From Oleidesulfovibrio sp047973035 (GTDB lineage Bacteria > Desulfobacterota > Desulfovibrionia > Desulfovibrionales > Desulfovibrionaceae), in assembly GCF_047973035.1 (NCBI RefSeq), contig NZ_JBKEBF010000034.1, positions 1 through 64,000 of the forward strand: a DNA stretch of 64,000 bases. The letters run 5' to 3'. The notes under the pieces were generated by a model. It was not told the origin of the DNA, searched no databases, and worked only from the letters and a program-made list of their open reading frames with translations. The position numbers and the translations under genes are program-made. Shown here piece after piece: positions 34,950 to 44,191 of this stretch (the first letter of the stretch is position 1; each line of letters begins with the position of its first letter).

Positions 34950-37900
34950 TTACATGTCTGCCTTGTTTGTTCGGGATTCTATGCTGTAAAAAGCCACGGG
35001 AACAACCACCAGACTGAATATGGTGGAGGCGATAAGTCCGAAAATAAGCGCCCACGCAAGGCCGGAGAATATAGGGTCAAGCGTAATGGGCCATGCGCCC
35101 AGCAACGTGGTGGCTGCTGTCAGCAGAATGGGCCGCAGACGTGTGGTGCCGCTTTCCAGCACTGCTTCGCGTAGCGGCAGCCCCTGTTTCAGGGCGTCCT
35201 GTATGAATTCTATAAGCACCAGCGAATTTCGGATGACTATGCCGCCCAGCGCAATCATGCCGATCATGGATGTTGCGGTGAAGAATATCGGGTCAGCATA
35301 CCCGCCGGCTTCTCCTGCAAAGAGCAGGTTAAGCAGCCAGAATCCGGGCATGATGCCGAGCAATGTCAGCGGGATGGCAGACATTATAAGTAGCGGCAGG
35401 GCAAATACGCCTGTCTGGATGACCAGCAGAATGTAGATGCCTGCCAGTGCAGCCCCGAAGGCAAGGCCCAGATCGCGGAACACTCGGATGGTGATTTCCC
35501 ATTCTCCTTCGCCTGCCCACTCCACATAGGTGTCTGGCGGCATGGGGGCTTTTTTCAGTGCGCTGCTCATGTCGAGGATTGCCTCTCCCGGAGCACGTCC
35601 TGCCATTTCGCCGTATACATAGACAACGCGGTGCAGGTTTTTGTGGTAGATGGGCTGGTCTTCCGGCACACGCTCAAAGTGACCCAACTCGCCCAGCGGT
35701 ACGATGGAACCTTGCGGAGCCTCCTGTGTCTGAGCTGTACGCACAGGCATGGATTCCAGTTTTGCTTCGGATGAACGGCTCTCCCGTGGCAGCCTGACGA
35801 CTACGGGGAGCGGCTGACGTTCATGCGGTTCGTGCACATTGGCCGGAATCTCCCCGCCTACGGCTACGCGTAGTGTGCGCGCGATGTCTTCTGTTTCAAC
35901 TCCGTGCAGAGCCGCTTTTACCCTGTCTGTGACAAAGTTTATGCGGGTGGATTCTTCTTCCATGGTAGAATCGATGTCCGTTACACCTTGTTCCTGCTGC
36001 ATGACGGAAAGAACGTGATTTGCCGCGTCATGCAGCTGCGCCAGAGATTTGTCGGGGGTTCCGTATACCTCTCCTGTAATGGTGGAGAACACAGGCGGGC
36101 CGGGGGGCACTTCCACCAGTTTTATGTGTGCTCCTGCTGCATTAGCAATAGCCTGGAGGTCGTTGCGCAGCCGCAACACGATGGTGTGACTTTGCTGCGT
36201 CCTGCGGGATTTGTCTGCCAGATTGACGCGGATATCGGCCTGATGCGGTGCAGAACGCATGTAGTAATGGCGCACCATCCCGTTGAAATCCATGGGGGAT
36301 GCCGTGCCGGTGTAGGTTGTGAAATCGCTTACTTCCGGCACGGTGCGCAGAAAGGCTTCATAGCTGCGCACAACACGGTCAGTCTCTTCCAGACTCGTAC
36401 CTTCCGGCATATCGATGACAATCTGGAATTCGTTTTTGTTGTCAAAAGGCAGCATTTTCAGAGGCACAAGGCGAAACAACGCCAACGAGCAACTGGCTAT
36501 CAGCAGGATAATGATAGCCGCCAGCATGATGCGCCGTTTTTTAGCAGAATCGAGCAGCGGCGTTACTGTCCTTCTGTAGATGCGTTCCGGCAGATTACGG
36601 GGCCGCGATGCAGCACGGGGAGATGCGCCTTCCTGTGTATCGGCCTGTGTATTTTCTCCGTCTGTGGTCAGCATGTCCGGCTGAAGCCCTTTACTGCGCA
36701 GCAGCAGGTAACTGAGCCACGGCACAACAGTAAGAGCTGCCAGCGTGGAGAATATAACCGTCAGGGGCACATTAGCCGCCATGGGCGCCATATAGGGGCC
36801 CATCATGCCGGTGATGAAAAACATGGGAGTAAAGCAGACAATGATGGCCAGCGTGGACATGATGACCGGCGGCAGCACTTCCTGCACGGCTGCCAGCGTG
36901 GCCTCCAGAGGGCCGCGGCGCTTGGCGAGAATATGCCGCTGAATGTTGTCTACGTTGGTGATGGGGTCATCCACAACAAGGCCGAGCGACAAAATAAGCG
37001 CAAACAACGTGACGCGGTTGATGGTGTAGCCCAGCGTATAGTTGACGAAGAGTGCCAGCGCAAAGCTGAGCGGCACGGAAACAGCCACTACAAGAGCTTC
37101 ACGGCGGCCCAGCGTAAGCATCAGCAGGCCGACCACGGTGGCAATGGCAAAGCCGAGCGAGGTGATAAGATCGGTCACTTTCTGGTCGGCTGTATCGCCG
37201 TAGTTGCGGGTAACGTGTATGGCTACGCCGTCTGGCAGAATCTCGCGTTGCAGCGACTGCGCTTCTGCAATGACTTCCTCTGCCACAGTGACCGCGTTGG
37301 TCCCTTTTTTCTTGGCAACGGCCAGAGTGACAGCGGGCAGTGAATCTGTTGTCTGGATATGTTCTTCCTGCGCAAGACGATTTGAAAAACCGATGCGGGA
37401 ATAGCTGACGGGGTGAGCAGGGCCGTCTGTCACTGTTGCCACATCGCCCAGATATACGGGGCTGCCGTCGGACACGCCAACGACCAGTTCGCGCACTTCG
37501 CGGGCGCTGCGCAAAAATGAATCCGCGGTGATGGTAAGGCTGCGCCCCCGGTAGTCCAGCGCGCCGGCAGTGACGGAGGCATCGGCCCCCGCCAGAGCCG
37601 TGGTCACATCCTGCACCGCTACGGAAAATCCCGTCAGCCGTTCCGGATCAAGGTATACATGCACCTGACGCGGCTCACCGCCTGTGATGCTGACCTGCGA
37701 TACATTTTTTACAGCTGCAATGCGGTTAAGCAGCTCTTCCGCCATGCGCCGCAGGGCATGACTGTCGTAGGTGCCTGCTTCGGGGTATAGAGTCAGAGTG
37801 ACAATAGGCACATCGTCTATTTCAACAGGCTTGATTGCCCATCCGGTGACGATATCAGGCACCATGTCGCGGTTTTTGGTGATGGCGTTGTGCAGCTTTA

Positions 37901-38249
37901 TGAGAGAATCTTCACGGTCTTCGCCCACAAAAAAACGCACAGTGGCCATGGCGCTGTCGCGACGGGAAATGGAATAGACATGCTCTACGCCGTCAATCTG
38001 CCAGAGAAGCCGCTCCAATGGTGTGGCAACCAGTTTTTCCACTTCCGCCGCTGATGCTCCGGGCACCTGCACCAGAATATCTGCCATGGGCACAATAATC
38101 TGCGGTTCTTCTTCCTTGGGGGTCAGGTATAGTGCCGCCATGCCCATGCCCAAGCCGAAAATGAGCAGGAGCAAAGCGTTTTTGCCGGTCAGAAAGCTGG
38201 CAACAATTGAAGCGATGAAGCCCGAAGGGCCGGAGTTATGATGTGGCAT
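34950..38249 (-). CDS. RND-family efflux pump, inner-membrane subunit
   Basis: The 1099-residue protein has the AcrB/CusA layout: one helix, a large periplasmic loop, six helices, a second loop and six helices. TM4 has the proton-relay aspartates in LGLVVDDPITNVDN. The N-terminal YLTPKEEEPQIIVPMADILV is typical of the broad efflux RND group often encoded with one fusion protein. The substrate cannot be read; it lacks clear hallmarks of a metal pump. Its ATG at 38249 has AAGGA upstream, inside the end of the fusion-protein gene (14-base overlap). No outer-membrane channel gene is adjacent. Confidence 0.93.
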   Translation of the reverse strand: MPHHNSGPSGFIASIVASFLTGKNALLLLIFGLGMGMAALYLTPKEEEPQIIVPMADILVQVPGASAAEVEKLVATPLERLLWQIDGVEHVYSISRRDSAMATVRFFVGEDREDSLIKLHNAITKNRDMVPDIVTGWAIKPVEIDDVPIVTLTLYPEAGTYDSHALRRMAEELLNRIAAVKNVSQVSITGGEPRQVHVYLDPERLTGFSVAVQDVTTALAGADASVTAGALDYRGRSLTITADSFLRSAREVRELVVGVSDGSPVYLGDVATVTDGPAHPVSYSRIGFSNRLAQEEHIQTTDSLPAVTLAVAKKKGTNAVTVAEEVIAEAQSLQREILPDGVAIHVTRNYGDTADQKVTDLITSLGFAIATVVGLLMLTLGRREALVVAVSVPLSFALALFVNYTLGYTINRVTLFALILSLGLVVDDPITNVDNIQRHILAKRRGPLEATLAAVQEVLPPVIMSTLAIIVCFTPMFFITGMMGPYMAPMAANVPLTVIFSTLAALTVVPWLSYLLLRSKGLQPDMLTTDGENTQADTQEGASPRAASRPRNLPERIYRRTVTPLLDSAKKRRIMLAAIIILLIASCSLALFRLVPLKMLPFDNKNEFQIVIDMPEGTSLEETDRVVRSYEAFLRTVPEVSDFTTYTGTASPMDFNGMVRHYYMRSAPHQADIRVNLADKSRRTQQSHTIVLRLRNDLQAIANAAGAHIKLVEVPPGPPVFSTITGEVYGTPDKSLAQLHDAANHVLSVMQQEQGVTDIDSTMEEESTRINFVTDRVKAALHGVETEDIARTLRVAVGGEIPANVHEPHERQPLPVVVRLPRESRSSEAKLESMPVRTAQTQEAPQGSIVPLGELGHFERVPEDQPIYHKNLHRVVYVYGEMAGRAPGEAILDMSSALKKAPMPPDTYVEWAGEGEWEITIRVFRDLGLAFGAALAGIYILLVIQTGVFALPLLIMSAIPLTLLGIMPGFWLLNLLFAGEAGGYADPIFFTATSMIGMIALGGIVIRNSLVLIEFIQDALKQGLPLREAVLESGTTRLRPILLTAATTLLGAWPITLDPIFSGLAWALIFGLIASTIFSLVVVPVAFYSIESRTNKADM

Positions 38250-39483
38250 TGCCGGTTCCTTCGTTGCCGGTTGTGCTATCGGGCACGGGGGCTGGTTCTG
38301 GCTCTTCGTCTGTTCGGGCAGGGGGTGCCGGTACAGGCAGCAGAACCTGCTCGCCGCCAGTCAGGCCGGAAAGAATTTCTATATCGTTGCCAAAGTGCCT
38401 GCCGGTTTTAACGTGAACGGTCTGCACGGTATTGTCTGCGGTGTGTATGCGGACTGTTTCAAGCTGGCCCACGCGCTGAACCGCCACAGCGGGAATGAGC
38501 ACGGTCTGACGGGCATCCAGCGGTATAAGAAGCTTGCCGTACATACCCGGATACAGCCCGGGAGCCGGAGGAAGGCCGACTTTTACCAGAAACGTTCTTG
38601 TGCGCGGATCTGCGGAGGGAACAACTTCTTCCACCACGCCCGCAAGGGGTGATTCTCCTGCTGCGGCAATGCGTACCTGCAGGCCCGAACCGGTCCGCAC
38701 CCGCTGAATCAGGCCTTCGCGCACCTGAGCCTCAAGCCGCAGGGCACCCCCTGCCTGTATCACAAGCAGGGGCTTTCCGGGAAAGGCAAGATCGCCTGCT
38801 TCAGCCTCGCGCCGGACCACTTCGCCGTCTTCAAGGGCGGTGATGGTGGCATAGCCTAATGCTATTTCCGCTTCTTCAAGCCGTTTGGAAGCCTGTACTC
38901 CGGCAGAAAGAGCGCCGGAGAGGCCGCCCTGTGCACTTGCCAGCGCCGCTTCGGATTGCAGGTACTCAGCCTCTGCCTGATCAAGTTCCCGTTGTGCCAC
39001 TGCCCGTTCGGAAAAAAGAGCTTTGATACGCTGGTATTGGTTTTTCGCTTTGGCAAAAGCCGCCTTTGCCTCGGCTACAGCCTGCCGTGCCTGTGCAACG
39101 GCTGCGTTGCTGCCGATGATTGCCTGCGCCGCCTGATCACGGCGGGATACAAGCTCGCGGTTATCCAGCTCAATCAGGATATCGCCTTTGCGTACCTTGT
39201 CACCGGTTGATACAGCTATATGCAGAATTTTTGCTGTTACCTGTGCCTCTACTCGTGTTTCTGTGCGGGGGCGGACTGTACCTACAGCCTCTATGGTGTC
39301 TTTTACAGCCACAATTTTTGCTGTTGTTGCAGGATGTTGCTGTGTAGTGGCGGCTGAGGATGGACTGTTGTATGTATCTTCAGGAGATAATTTTTGAGTA
39401 TTTAACATGCCGGAAGACCACAGGAAAAGGAATATAAGAACTGTAACTCCGCCTATAACGGCTAGTAATTTTCTTTTCGGCAT
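38236..39483 (-). CDS. RND periplasmic adaptor (membrane fusion protein)
   Basis: The 415-residue protein starts with a membrane-anchor helix (KLLAVIGGVTVLIFLFLWSS) and then shows the HlyD-type order: lipoyl half (VEAQVTAKILHIAVSTGDKV), long coiled-coil hairpin of about 100 residues, second lipoyl half, beta-barrel and membrane-proximal domain. It links the RND pump to an outer-membrane channel. The ATG at 39483 has GGGGA seven bases upstream; the longer frame adds a leader without a ribosome binding site. The C-terminal tail is Pro/Glu-rich. Confidence 0.93.
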   Translation of the reverse strand: MPKRKLLAVIGGVTVLIFLFLWSSGMLNTQKLSPEDTYNSPSSAATTQQHPATTAKIVAVKDTIEAVGTVRPRTETRVEAQVTAKILHIAVSTGDKVRKGDILIELDNRELVSRRDQAAQAIIGSNAAVAQARQAVAEAKAAFAKAKNQYQRIKALFSERAVAQRELDQAEAEYLQSEAALASAQGGLSGALSAGVQASKRLEEAEIALGYATITALEDGEVVRREAEAGDLAFPGKPLLVIQAGGALRLEAQVREGLIQRVRTGSGLQVRIAAAGESPLAGVVEEVVPSADPRTRTFLVKVGLPPAPGLYPGMYGKLLIPLDARQTVLIPAVAVQRVGQLETVRIHTADNTVQTVHVKTGRHFGNDIEILSGLTGGEQVLLPVPAPPARTDEEPEPAPVPDSTTGNEGTGNATS

Positions 39484-39659
39484 GATGAATCCCCGTTGAT
39501 GACTGTTGTGGTCTGCCAAGGAATGTATTACAGGTACCCCTTCACTGTCCGAAGGGTACAGCATTTTTCATGATGTTATTGTATTTTCAACTATAAGTAC
39601 AGATGAGCTGACCTGATGGTGATTTGTTTCGGTGCGGTTCTGTTTTTTGGGGAGGGTTT

Positions 39660-41462
39660 ATGATTCCTGCCGACCGTGGGCAAAATAAGAACGGGGCTGA
39701 TGCTCCCTGTTCAGATACGTCAGTTCGTCCGGCTGCCGCCGAAAGCGCACTGGTGAATGCCTTATGGGAGAAAGAACAGCTATTTAGAATTTTGCTGGAG
39801 CATAGCTCCGACTGCGAAGTCTGGATAGACATGTCGCGTACCGTCCGCTTTGTTTCCCCCTCGTTTTTGCACATCACCGGTTATTCACCGGAAAATCTGT
39901 ACCGCAATCCTGATTATATTTCTGCCATCATGGTCGATGGCGACCGTACGGTGTTCCGTCGTATGGAGAAGAGCCTCAATGGCGGTGTGCCGCAGCTTGA
40001 TTTTGAAGTGCGCATCCGTACCGCGGCCGGGAAGGAACGCTGGGTGTCATGTGATTGCCGGCGTGTCGTGGACGATGAAGATGTACCGCAAGGAGTCAGA
40101 CTCAGCCTGCGTGACGTGACCAGCCGCCATTTGCTGACTAAGCAGTTGCACCATCAGGCTGGGCATGACCTGCTTACCGGTTTGCCTAATCGCAGCCTTT
40201 TTATGGAAAGACTGTGTAAGCATGTTGAGCAGGGTGATAGTTCCAGCTGTTCCGGATTTGCTGTTGCAGTGATTGATATTGACCGTTTCAAGCAGATCAA
40301 TGATGTGCTGGGGCACAGTGCAGGCGATGTGATTTTGCGTGGCGTTGCAGACAGGCAGCGTGGCCTGCTTGGCGGAAATGACGCCGTGTGCCGCATGGGC
40401 AGCGACGAGTTTTGCCTTTTAATGACGGGAGTTGATTCCCGCGAAGATGCTTTTGCCCGTGTGCAGCAGCTTCAGCAACTGTTGCATGGTGCTTTTGACA
40501 CCGGAAAAAGGCGACTGCACGTTACTGTCAGCATCGGCGTTGCGGTGGCAGCAGGTGAGGCTGCCTCTGCGGAAGAACTGATGCGCAACAGCGGCATCGC
40601 GTTGCAACATGCCAAACGGGCAGGTGGCGGCGGCGTGGCTGTTTTCAGCGACTGGATGCTGGAAAGCGCTTTGCAGCATGCACATCTTGAGATGGATCTT
40701 TTGCACGCGCTGGAAGAAAACGCCTTCAATCTTGTCTATCAGCCGCTTATGGATATGGAAGACGGTCTGCCGGTGCGGGTTGAGGTGCTCTGCCGCTGGA
40801 CGCACCCGGAGCGCGGACCGATTTCTCCGGCAGAGTTCATTCCTGTGCTGGAAGAAACCGGTCAGGTTCTCAGGCTTGGCAAGTGGGTGCTGGAAAGTGC
40901 ATGCATGGCTGCTGCCCGTTGGCAGCGCGAACACCCCGAGCTGGCTGATTTCGGTATAAGTGTGAATCTTTCTGCGCGTCAGCTCGTGCAGCCTGCACTG
41001 GTTGAGCAGATTGCGGATATTTTAAAGCAGACCGGTTTAAAGCCCGAAAGCCTGAAGCTGGAAGTGACGGAAACCATGCTGATGGAAAATCCTCAGCTCG
41101 CCAATCTGGCCATGGACAGGTTGAAAGACCTCGGCGTGTACATTGCCATTGATGATTTTGGTACCGGTTATTCTTCTCTTGCGTATTTGCAGAGTTTTCC
41201 GGTTGATACGCTGAAAATTGACAAGTCTTTTGTACAGGGCATGACGCGTGAACCCGGAAAGTTTAACATTGTCAAAGCGGTAACCGCTCTTGCGCACAGC
41301 CTCGGGCTGAATGTTGTTGCAGAAGGGGTGGAAGAGCAGGAACAGCGCATCATGCTTTCCGGAATCGGTTGCGACTACGCGCAGGGATTTCTTTTTTCCA
41401 AGCCGCTTGCATACGAAGAGATCGTCCCCAAGCTTCTTGAAATGCTGCGCAAGCCGGAATAG
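39660..41462 (+). CDS. PAS-GGDEF-EAL protein with altered catalytic signatures
   Basis: The 600-residue soluble protein has a PAS/PAC unit (about 40-160), a GGDEF domain and an EAL domain. The GGDEF signature reads MGSDEF, and the EAL signature reads EVLCRW. Other EAL metal-site motifs are present: SVNLSARQ, EVTETML, IDDFGTGYSSL and KIDKSF. The protein may therefore be a phosphodiesterase with a regulatory GGDEF domain; a Val in the EAL position does not by itself abolish activity. GGAGGG precedes the ATG. It is divergent from the efflux genes. Confidence 0.93.
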   Translation: MIPADRGQNKNGADAPCSDTSVRPAAAESALVNALWEKEQLFRILLEHSSDCEVWIDMSRTVRFVSPSFLHITGYSPENLYRNPDYISAIMVDGDRTVFRRMEKSLNGGVPQLDFEVRIRTAAGKERWVSCDCRRVVDDEDVPQGVRLSLRDVTSRHLLTKQLHHQAGHDLLTGLPNRSLFMERLCKHVEQGDSSSCSGFAVAVIDIDRFKQINDVLGHSAGDVILRGVADRQRGLLGGNDAVCRMGSDEFCLLMTGVDSREDAFARVQQLQQLLHGAFDTGKRRLHVTVSIGVAVAAGEAASAEELMRNSGIALQHAKRAGGGGVAVFSDWMLESALQHAHLEMDLLHALEENAFNLVYQPLMDMEDGLPVRVEVLCRWTHPERGPISPAEFIPVLEETGQVLRLGKWVLESACMAAARWQREHPELADFGISVNLSARQLVQPALVEQIADILKQTGLKPESLKLEVTETMLMENPQLANLAMDRLKDLGVYIAIDDFGTGYSSLAYLQSFPVDTLKIDKSFVQGMTREPGKFNIVKAVTALAHSLGLNVVAEGVEEQEQRIMLSGIGCDYAQGFLFSKPLAYEEIVPKLLEMLRKPE

Positions 41463-41479
41463 CCTCTCTTTTTTCCTGC

Positions 41480-41668
41480 CTAGTCTTTAATTCCTGCCTT
41501 TCGTAATAGGGTCATAAGCGGGCACCAGTCCGTAAACGCCGATTGCAGCAGATTAAACCCCACAAATGCTGTAAAGAACAGCCAATTAGGTGAATGCAGC
41601 CACGCCAGTAACAAACTGAGCAGGATAAAAGTACCTGCTGCAGCACGCAGAGCTCTGTTTACTGTCAT
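41480..41668 (-). CDS. Small DUF2892 / YgaP-like membrane protein
   Basis: The 62-residue protein has two membrane helices (ALRAAAGTFILLSLLLAW and WLFFTAFVGFNLLQSAF) followed by DWCPLMTLLRKAGIKD, the conserved end of the DUF2892 family, whose Cys-Pro motif is seen beside rhodanese domains in YgaP. AGGAG precedes the ATG at 41668. The function of stand-alone members is unclear. It converges on the GGDEF-EAL gene with an 18-base gap and no clear terminator. Confidence 0.88.
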   Translation of the reverse strand: MTVNRALRAAAGTFILLSLLLAWLHSPNWLFFTAFVGFNLLQSAFTDWCPLMTLLRKAGIKD

Positions 41669-41885
41669 CATAGTCTCCTTGTTTGTTGTATGTTGTAGCA
41701 TACGTGCTACTTTTGCACACTCTTTCCATTTGATTTATTCTGGATTTTATGTGCTGCATTTTTGTGGTACGCCCGATACGAGGCAGCGGATCTGCTCTTC
41801 GGGGCAGTTCTTTGTCCGCTGCTGTTACAGTGAAAAATATGCTTATAACTGCACGCCGTCAGGTGTGCTGACAGGACAGGATACT

Positions 41886-42653
41886 ATGAAATTTTTCTCT
41901 TGGAACGTGAATGGCTTTCGGGCGGTAAGTAAAAAGCCCGAGTGGCAATGGTTTTCGCAATGCGATGCAGACGTTATAGGACTGCAGGAAACAAAAGCCA
42001 TGCCGGAGCAGATTGCGGATGCGGAGCGCAATCCGGATGGTTACGAAAGCTATTGGCTGGGGGCGACCGTCAAAAAGGGCTATTCCGGCGTTGCTGCTTT
42101 TACGCGTACCAAACCGCTTTCAGTTGTCTATGACCTGCCGGATGAACGGTATCAGGGTGAAGGCCGCACCGTGATGCTGGAATTTGATAAATTTTTTTAC
42201 TTTAATATTTATTTTCCCAACGGACAAAGCGGTGAAGAACGCCTGCAGTATAAGCTGGGGTTTTACGATGCGTTTTTGCAGCATGCAGAAGAGCTGCGCA
42301 GGAATAAGCCGATAGTTGTCTGCGGTGACTTTAATACCGCGCACCATCCCATAGACCTTGCCCGCCCGAAGGAAAACGAAGGAACATCAGGCTTTCTGCC
42401 TGTCGAACGAGCCTGGATGGATAAGTTTGTCGCTCACGGTTATGTGGATACATTCCGTCTGAAATATCCTGATGCTGCCAGCATGTATTCGTGGTGGTCT
42501 TACAGGTTTAAGGCGCGCGAGCGGAATGTGGGCTGGCGTATTGATTACTTCTTTGTATCTGAAGAATTGCGCGGTGCGGTAAAAGATGCATCCATTGAGA
42601 TGGAAGTGTTCGGCTCTGACCACTGCCCCGTAGGGCTGGAGCTGGATATTTAG
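41886..42653 (+). CDS. xthA: Exodeoxyribonuclease III (AP endonuclease)
   Basis: The 255-residue protein starts MKFFSWNVNGFRAV and has all ExoIII-family motifs: LQETKA (metal Glu), YFNIYFPNG, VVCGDFNTAH (catalytic Asp-Asn), WRIDYFFVS and GSDHCPVGLEL (catalytic Asp-His). It cuts abasic sites in base-excision repair and complements mutM at 23103. The start was placed at the conserved MKFFSWN; AGGA lies upstream. Confidence 0.96.
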   Translation: MKFFSWNVNGFRAVSKKPEWQWFSQCDADVIGLQETKAMPEQIADAERNPDGYESYWLGATVKKGYSGVAAFTRTKPLSVVYDLPDERYQGEGRTVMLEFDKFFYFNIYFPNGQSGEERLQYKLGFYDAFLQHAEELRRNKPIVVCGDFNTAHHPIDLARPKENEGTSGFLPVERAWMDKFVAHGYVDTFRLKYPDAASMYSWWSYRFKARERNVGWRIDYFFVSEELRGAVKDASIEMEVFGSDHCPVGLELDI

Positions 42654-42740
42654 CTGCTGGCGGCAGATGCGTTTGCGTTGCGGCTACGGAATGTAAACAT
42701 AACGGGACGTGACGATAAGTCACAGGGCGCAACAAAACAC

Positions 42741-42774
42741 CATAGTACACATTACAAGGACAGAGTGTACTATG
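42741..42774. repeat. Perfect 10-bp inverted repeat in the xthA downstream gap
   Basis: CATAGTACAC (42741-42750) and GTGTACTATG (42765-42774) flank 14 bases. It is not followed by a T tract. Apart from this and the terminator at 42893, the 42654-42941 gap holds nothing I can support. Confidence 0.6.
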
Positions 42775-42892
42775 CCTTGGGGGCGGTAAAAGCGTTTTCC
42801 GCTGTGCTGCCCGACGTAACGGTGCAACAAAGCACCCGACAGCACGCCGGTGTATTTCGGCAGCAGTCGTTTTCGGCAACAACAAAAAAGTA

Positions 42893-42937
42893 AGCAGGCA
42901 TGGCACCCGTAAAGAGGGTAGCCATGCCTGCTTTTAT
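42893..42937. terminator. Terminator between xthA and the small minus-strand gene
   Basis: AGCAGGCATGG and CCATGCCTGCT form a long stem, with further pairing of ACCC and GGGT inside. TTTTAT follows on the plus strand and a T run appears a few bases after the stem on the minus strand, so it may serve both directions. Confidence 0.85.
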
Positions 42938-42941
42938 ATAC

Positions 42942-43124
42942 TTACTTGTTGTTGGTAGCCTTTGCCACTGCGCACAGAATACAGTTAAGTGCTTCGCTCA
43001 GTTCAGGAGCGATATGCGGTTCGGTGCTCAGCAGACGCACCACGTCTGTTACTGTTGCATCGGGCGGTACGGGCAGCCCGTTTTCTCTGGCCAGGCGTAT
43101 GAGTTCTTCTCTTTGTTCCTGCAT
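42942..43124 (-). CDS. Small hypothetical protein, 60 residues
   Basis: Starting at the ATG at 43124 (GAGG nine bases upstream) the protein begins MQEQREELIRLARENGLPVP and has a leucine-rich helical middle (VTDVVRLLS) and a CILC motif near the end. It is soluble. The family is not recognised. It ends next to a strong terminator, which supports it being a real gene. Confidence 0.65.
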   Translation of the reverse strand: MQEQREELIRLARENGLPVPPDATVTDVVRLLSTEPHIAPELSEALNCILCAVAKATNNK

Positions 43125-43263
43125 GGGTTCAACCTCTTTTGTGCGAAATTTCCCAAGCGCTTTTTTCCCCCATAATGCGGCTTTCAAAAAAAAGCAAACC
43201 CCCGCGTAGGGCCGTATTTAAAAAGAACGGTCGCTATGGTCGTGGTTATTCATTCAATCAGGT

Positions 43264-43292
43264 TTGACACAATATTGGTGACAGGTCATAAA
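43264..43292 (+). promoter_or_regulatory. Probable frdCAB promoter
   Basis: A perfect TTGACA at 43264-43269 is followed after 17 bases by CATAAA (4 of 6 matches to the -10). It lies about 105 bases before the frdC start. No recognisable FNR-, Rex- or HcpR-type palindrome was seen. Confidence 0.55.
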
Positions 43293-43395
43293 ACGCACTA
43301 TTGCGTAATATCATACTCATACGATTGAAATTAGTCCAAAACATGGTGTTTGCGGCATACAGTTTCATCGTGGACATACTTTTGCGGAGGCTACA

Positions 43396-44046
43396 GTGCA
43401 GACACAAACAACCATGCATACCGCAGGGTTACAGGGCGCAGACGGACTTATGGATTGCGCCCAGATATTTTCCGGGGCAGTTCTTGCTGTTTTTACATGT
43501 ATGCACATGCTTTTTCTTTCCAGTGTGCTTTTCGGCGCTGAGGCAATGAACAGACTGAGCGCCATTTTTGAAGCCATTCATGCCGAAGCGCTGGGCGGCT
43601 GGTTTATTGCTGTGGTTTTTGTGGTGCATATGGCCACGGTAACGCGCAAAATTCCGTTTAAAGCTATGCAGGTTGTGGAGATGGTCCGCCATGCCAGAAT
43701 GGTGCGCCATGCGGATACGTGGCGGTGGATAGCGCAGGCCGTTACCGGATGTGTGCTTATGGCGCTTGTTTCCATCCATTTGTGGACGGGCCTGACGGAT
43801 ATTCCTGTGGTGGCGCAGAACAGTGCGGCCCGCGTACAGTCCGGCGGGTGGTTGATTTTTTACGGCACGCTGCTGCCGATTCTTTTCTTGCACCTTACCA
43901 TCGGCATATGGCGCGTAGCGGTAAAAACCGGCTTCATCACCCGTGAACTGCGGCTCAGAGCCCGCAAGATGGAGTTGTATCTGCTGGCTGGCTTACTGAT
44001 TCTTGCTTCCATGACATTGATACGTCTTGCCACGTTGAGCGTGTAA
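43396..44046 (+). CDS. frdC: Fumarate reductase cytochrome b subunit
   Basis: The 216-residue protein has five membrane helices and four histidines placed like the diheme ligands of Wolinella FrdC: His37, His78, His128 and His166. It would take electrons from menaquinol and pass them through two b hemes to FrdB. The start is GTG at 43396 with GGAGG five bases upstream. The residue two before His166 is Phe, where Wolinella has the proton-pathway Glu180. The order frdC-frdA-frdB is that of epsilonproteobacterial and Desulfovibrio enzymes. Confidence 0.92.
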   Translation: MQTQTTMHTAGLQGADGLMDCAQIFSGAVLAVFTCMHMLFLSSVLFGAEAMNRLSAIFEAIHAEALGGWFIAVVFVVHMATVTRKIPFKAMQVVEMVRHARMVRHADTWRWIAQAVTGCVLMALVSIHLWTGLTDIPVVAQNSAARVQSGGWLIFYGTLLPILFLHLTIGIWRVAVKTGFITRELRLRARKMELYLLAGLLILASMTLIRLATLSV

Positions 44047-44191
44047 AAAAGCTGAACTGCCGCAGGAGACGGTGTGCAGACTTGTGGAAAACACCGGCTG
44101 GCAGACCGTAACGGAAAAGTAATGACGGTGGATGTTCTGCTGTCACTCCTCCTTGCCTGAATGGCAGGGAAACAAGCTTGGAGAATTGCGT

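Noticed and set aside
42678..42893. 71-codon frame after xthA
   Set aside because: It runs through the inverted repeat at 42741 and lacks a ribosome binding site and protein-like composition.
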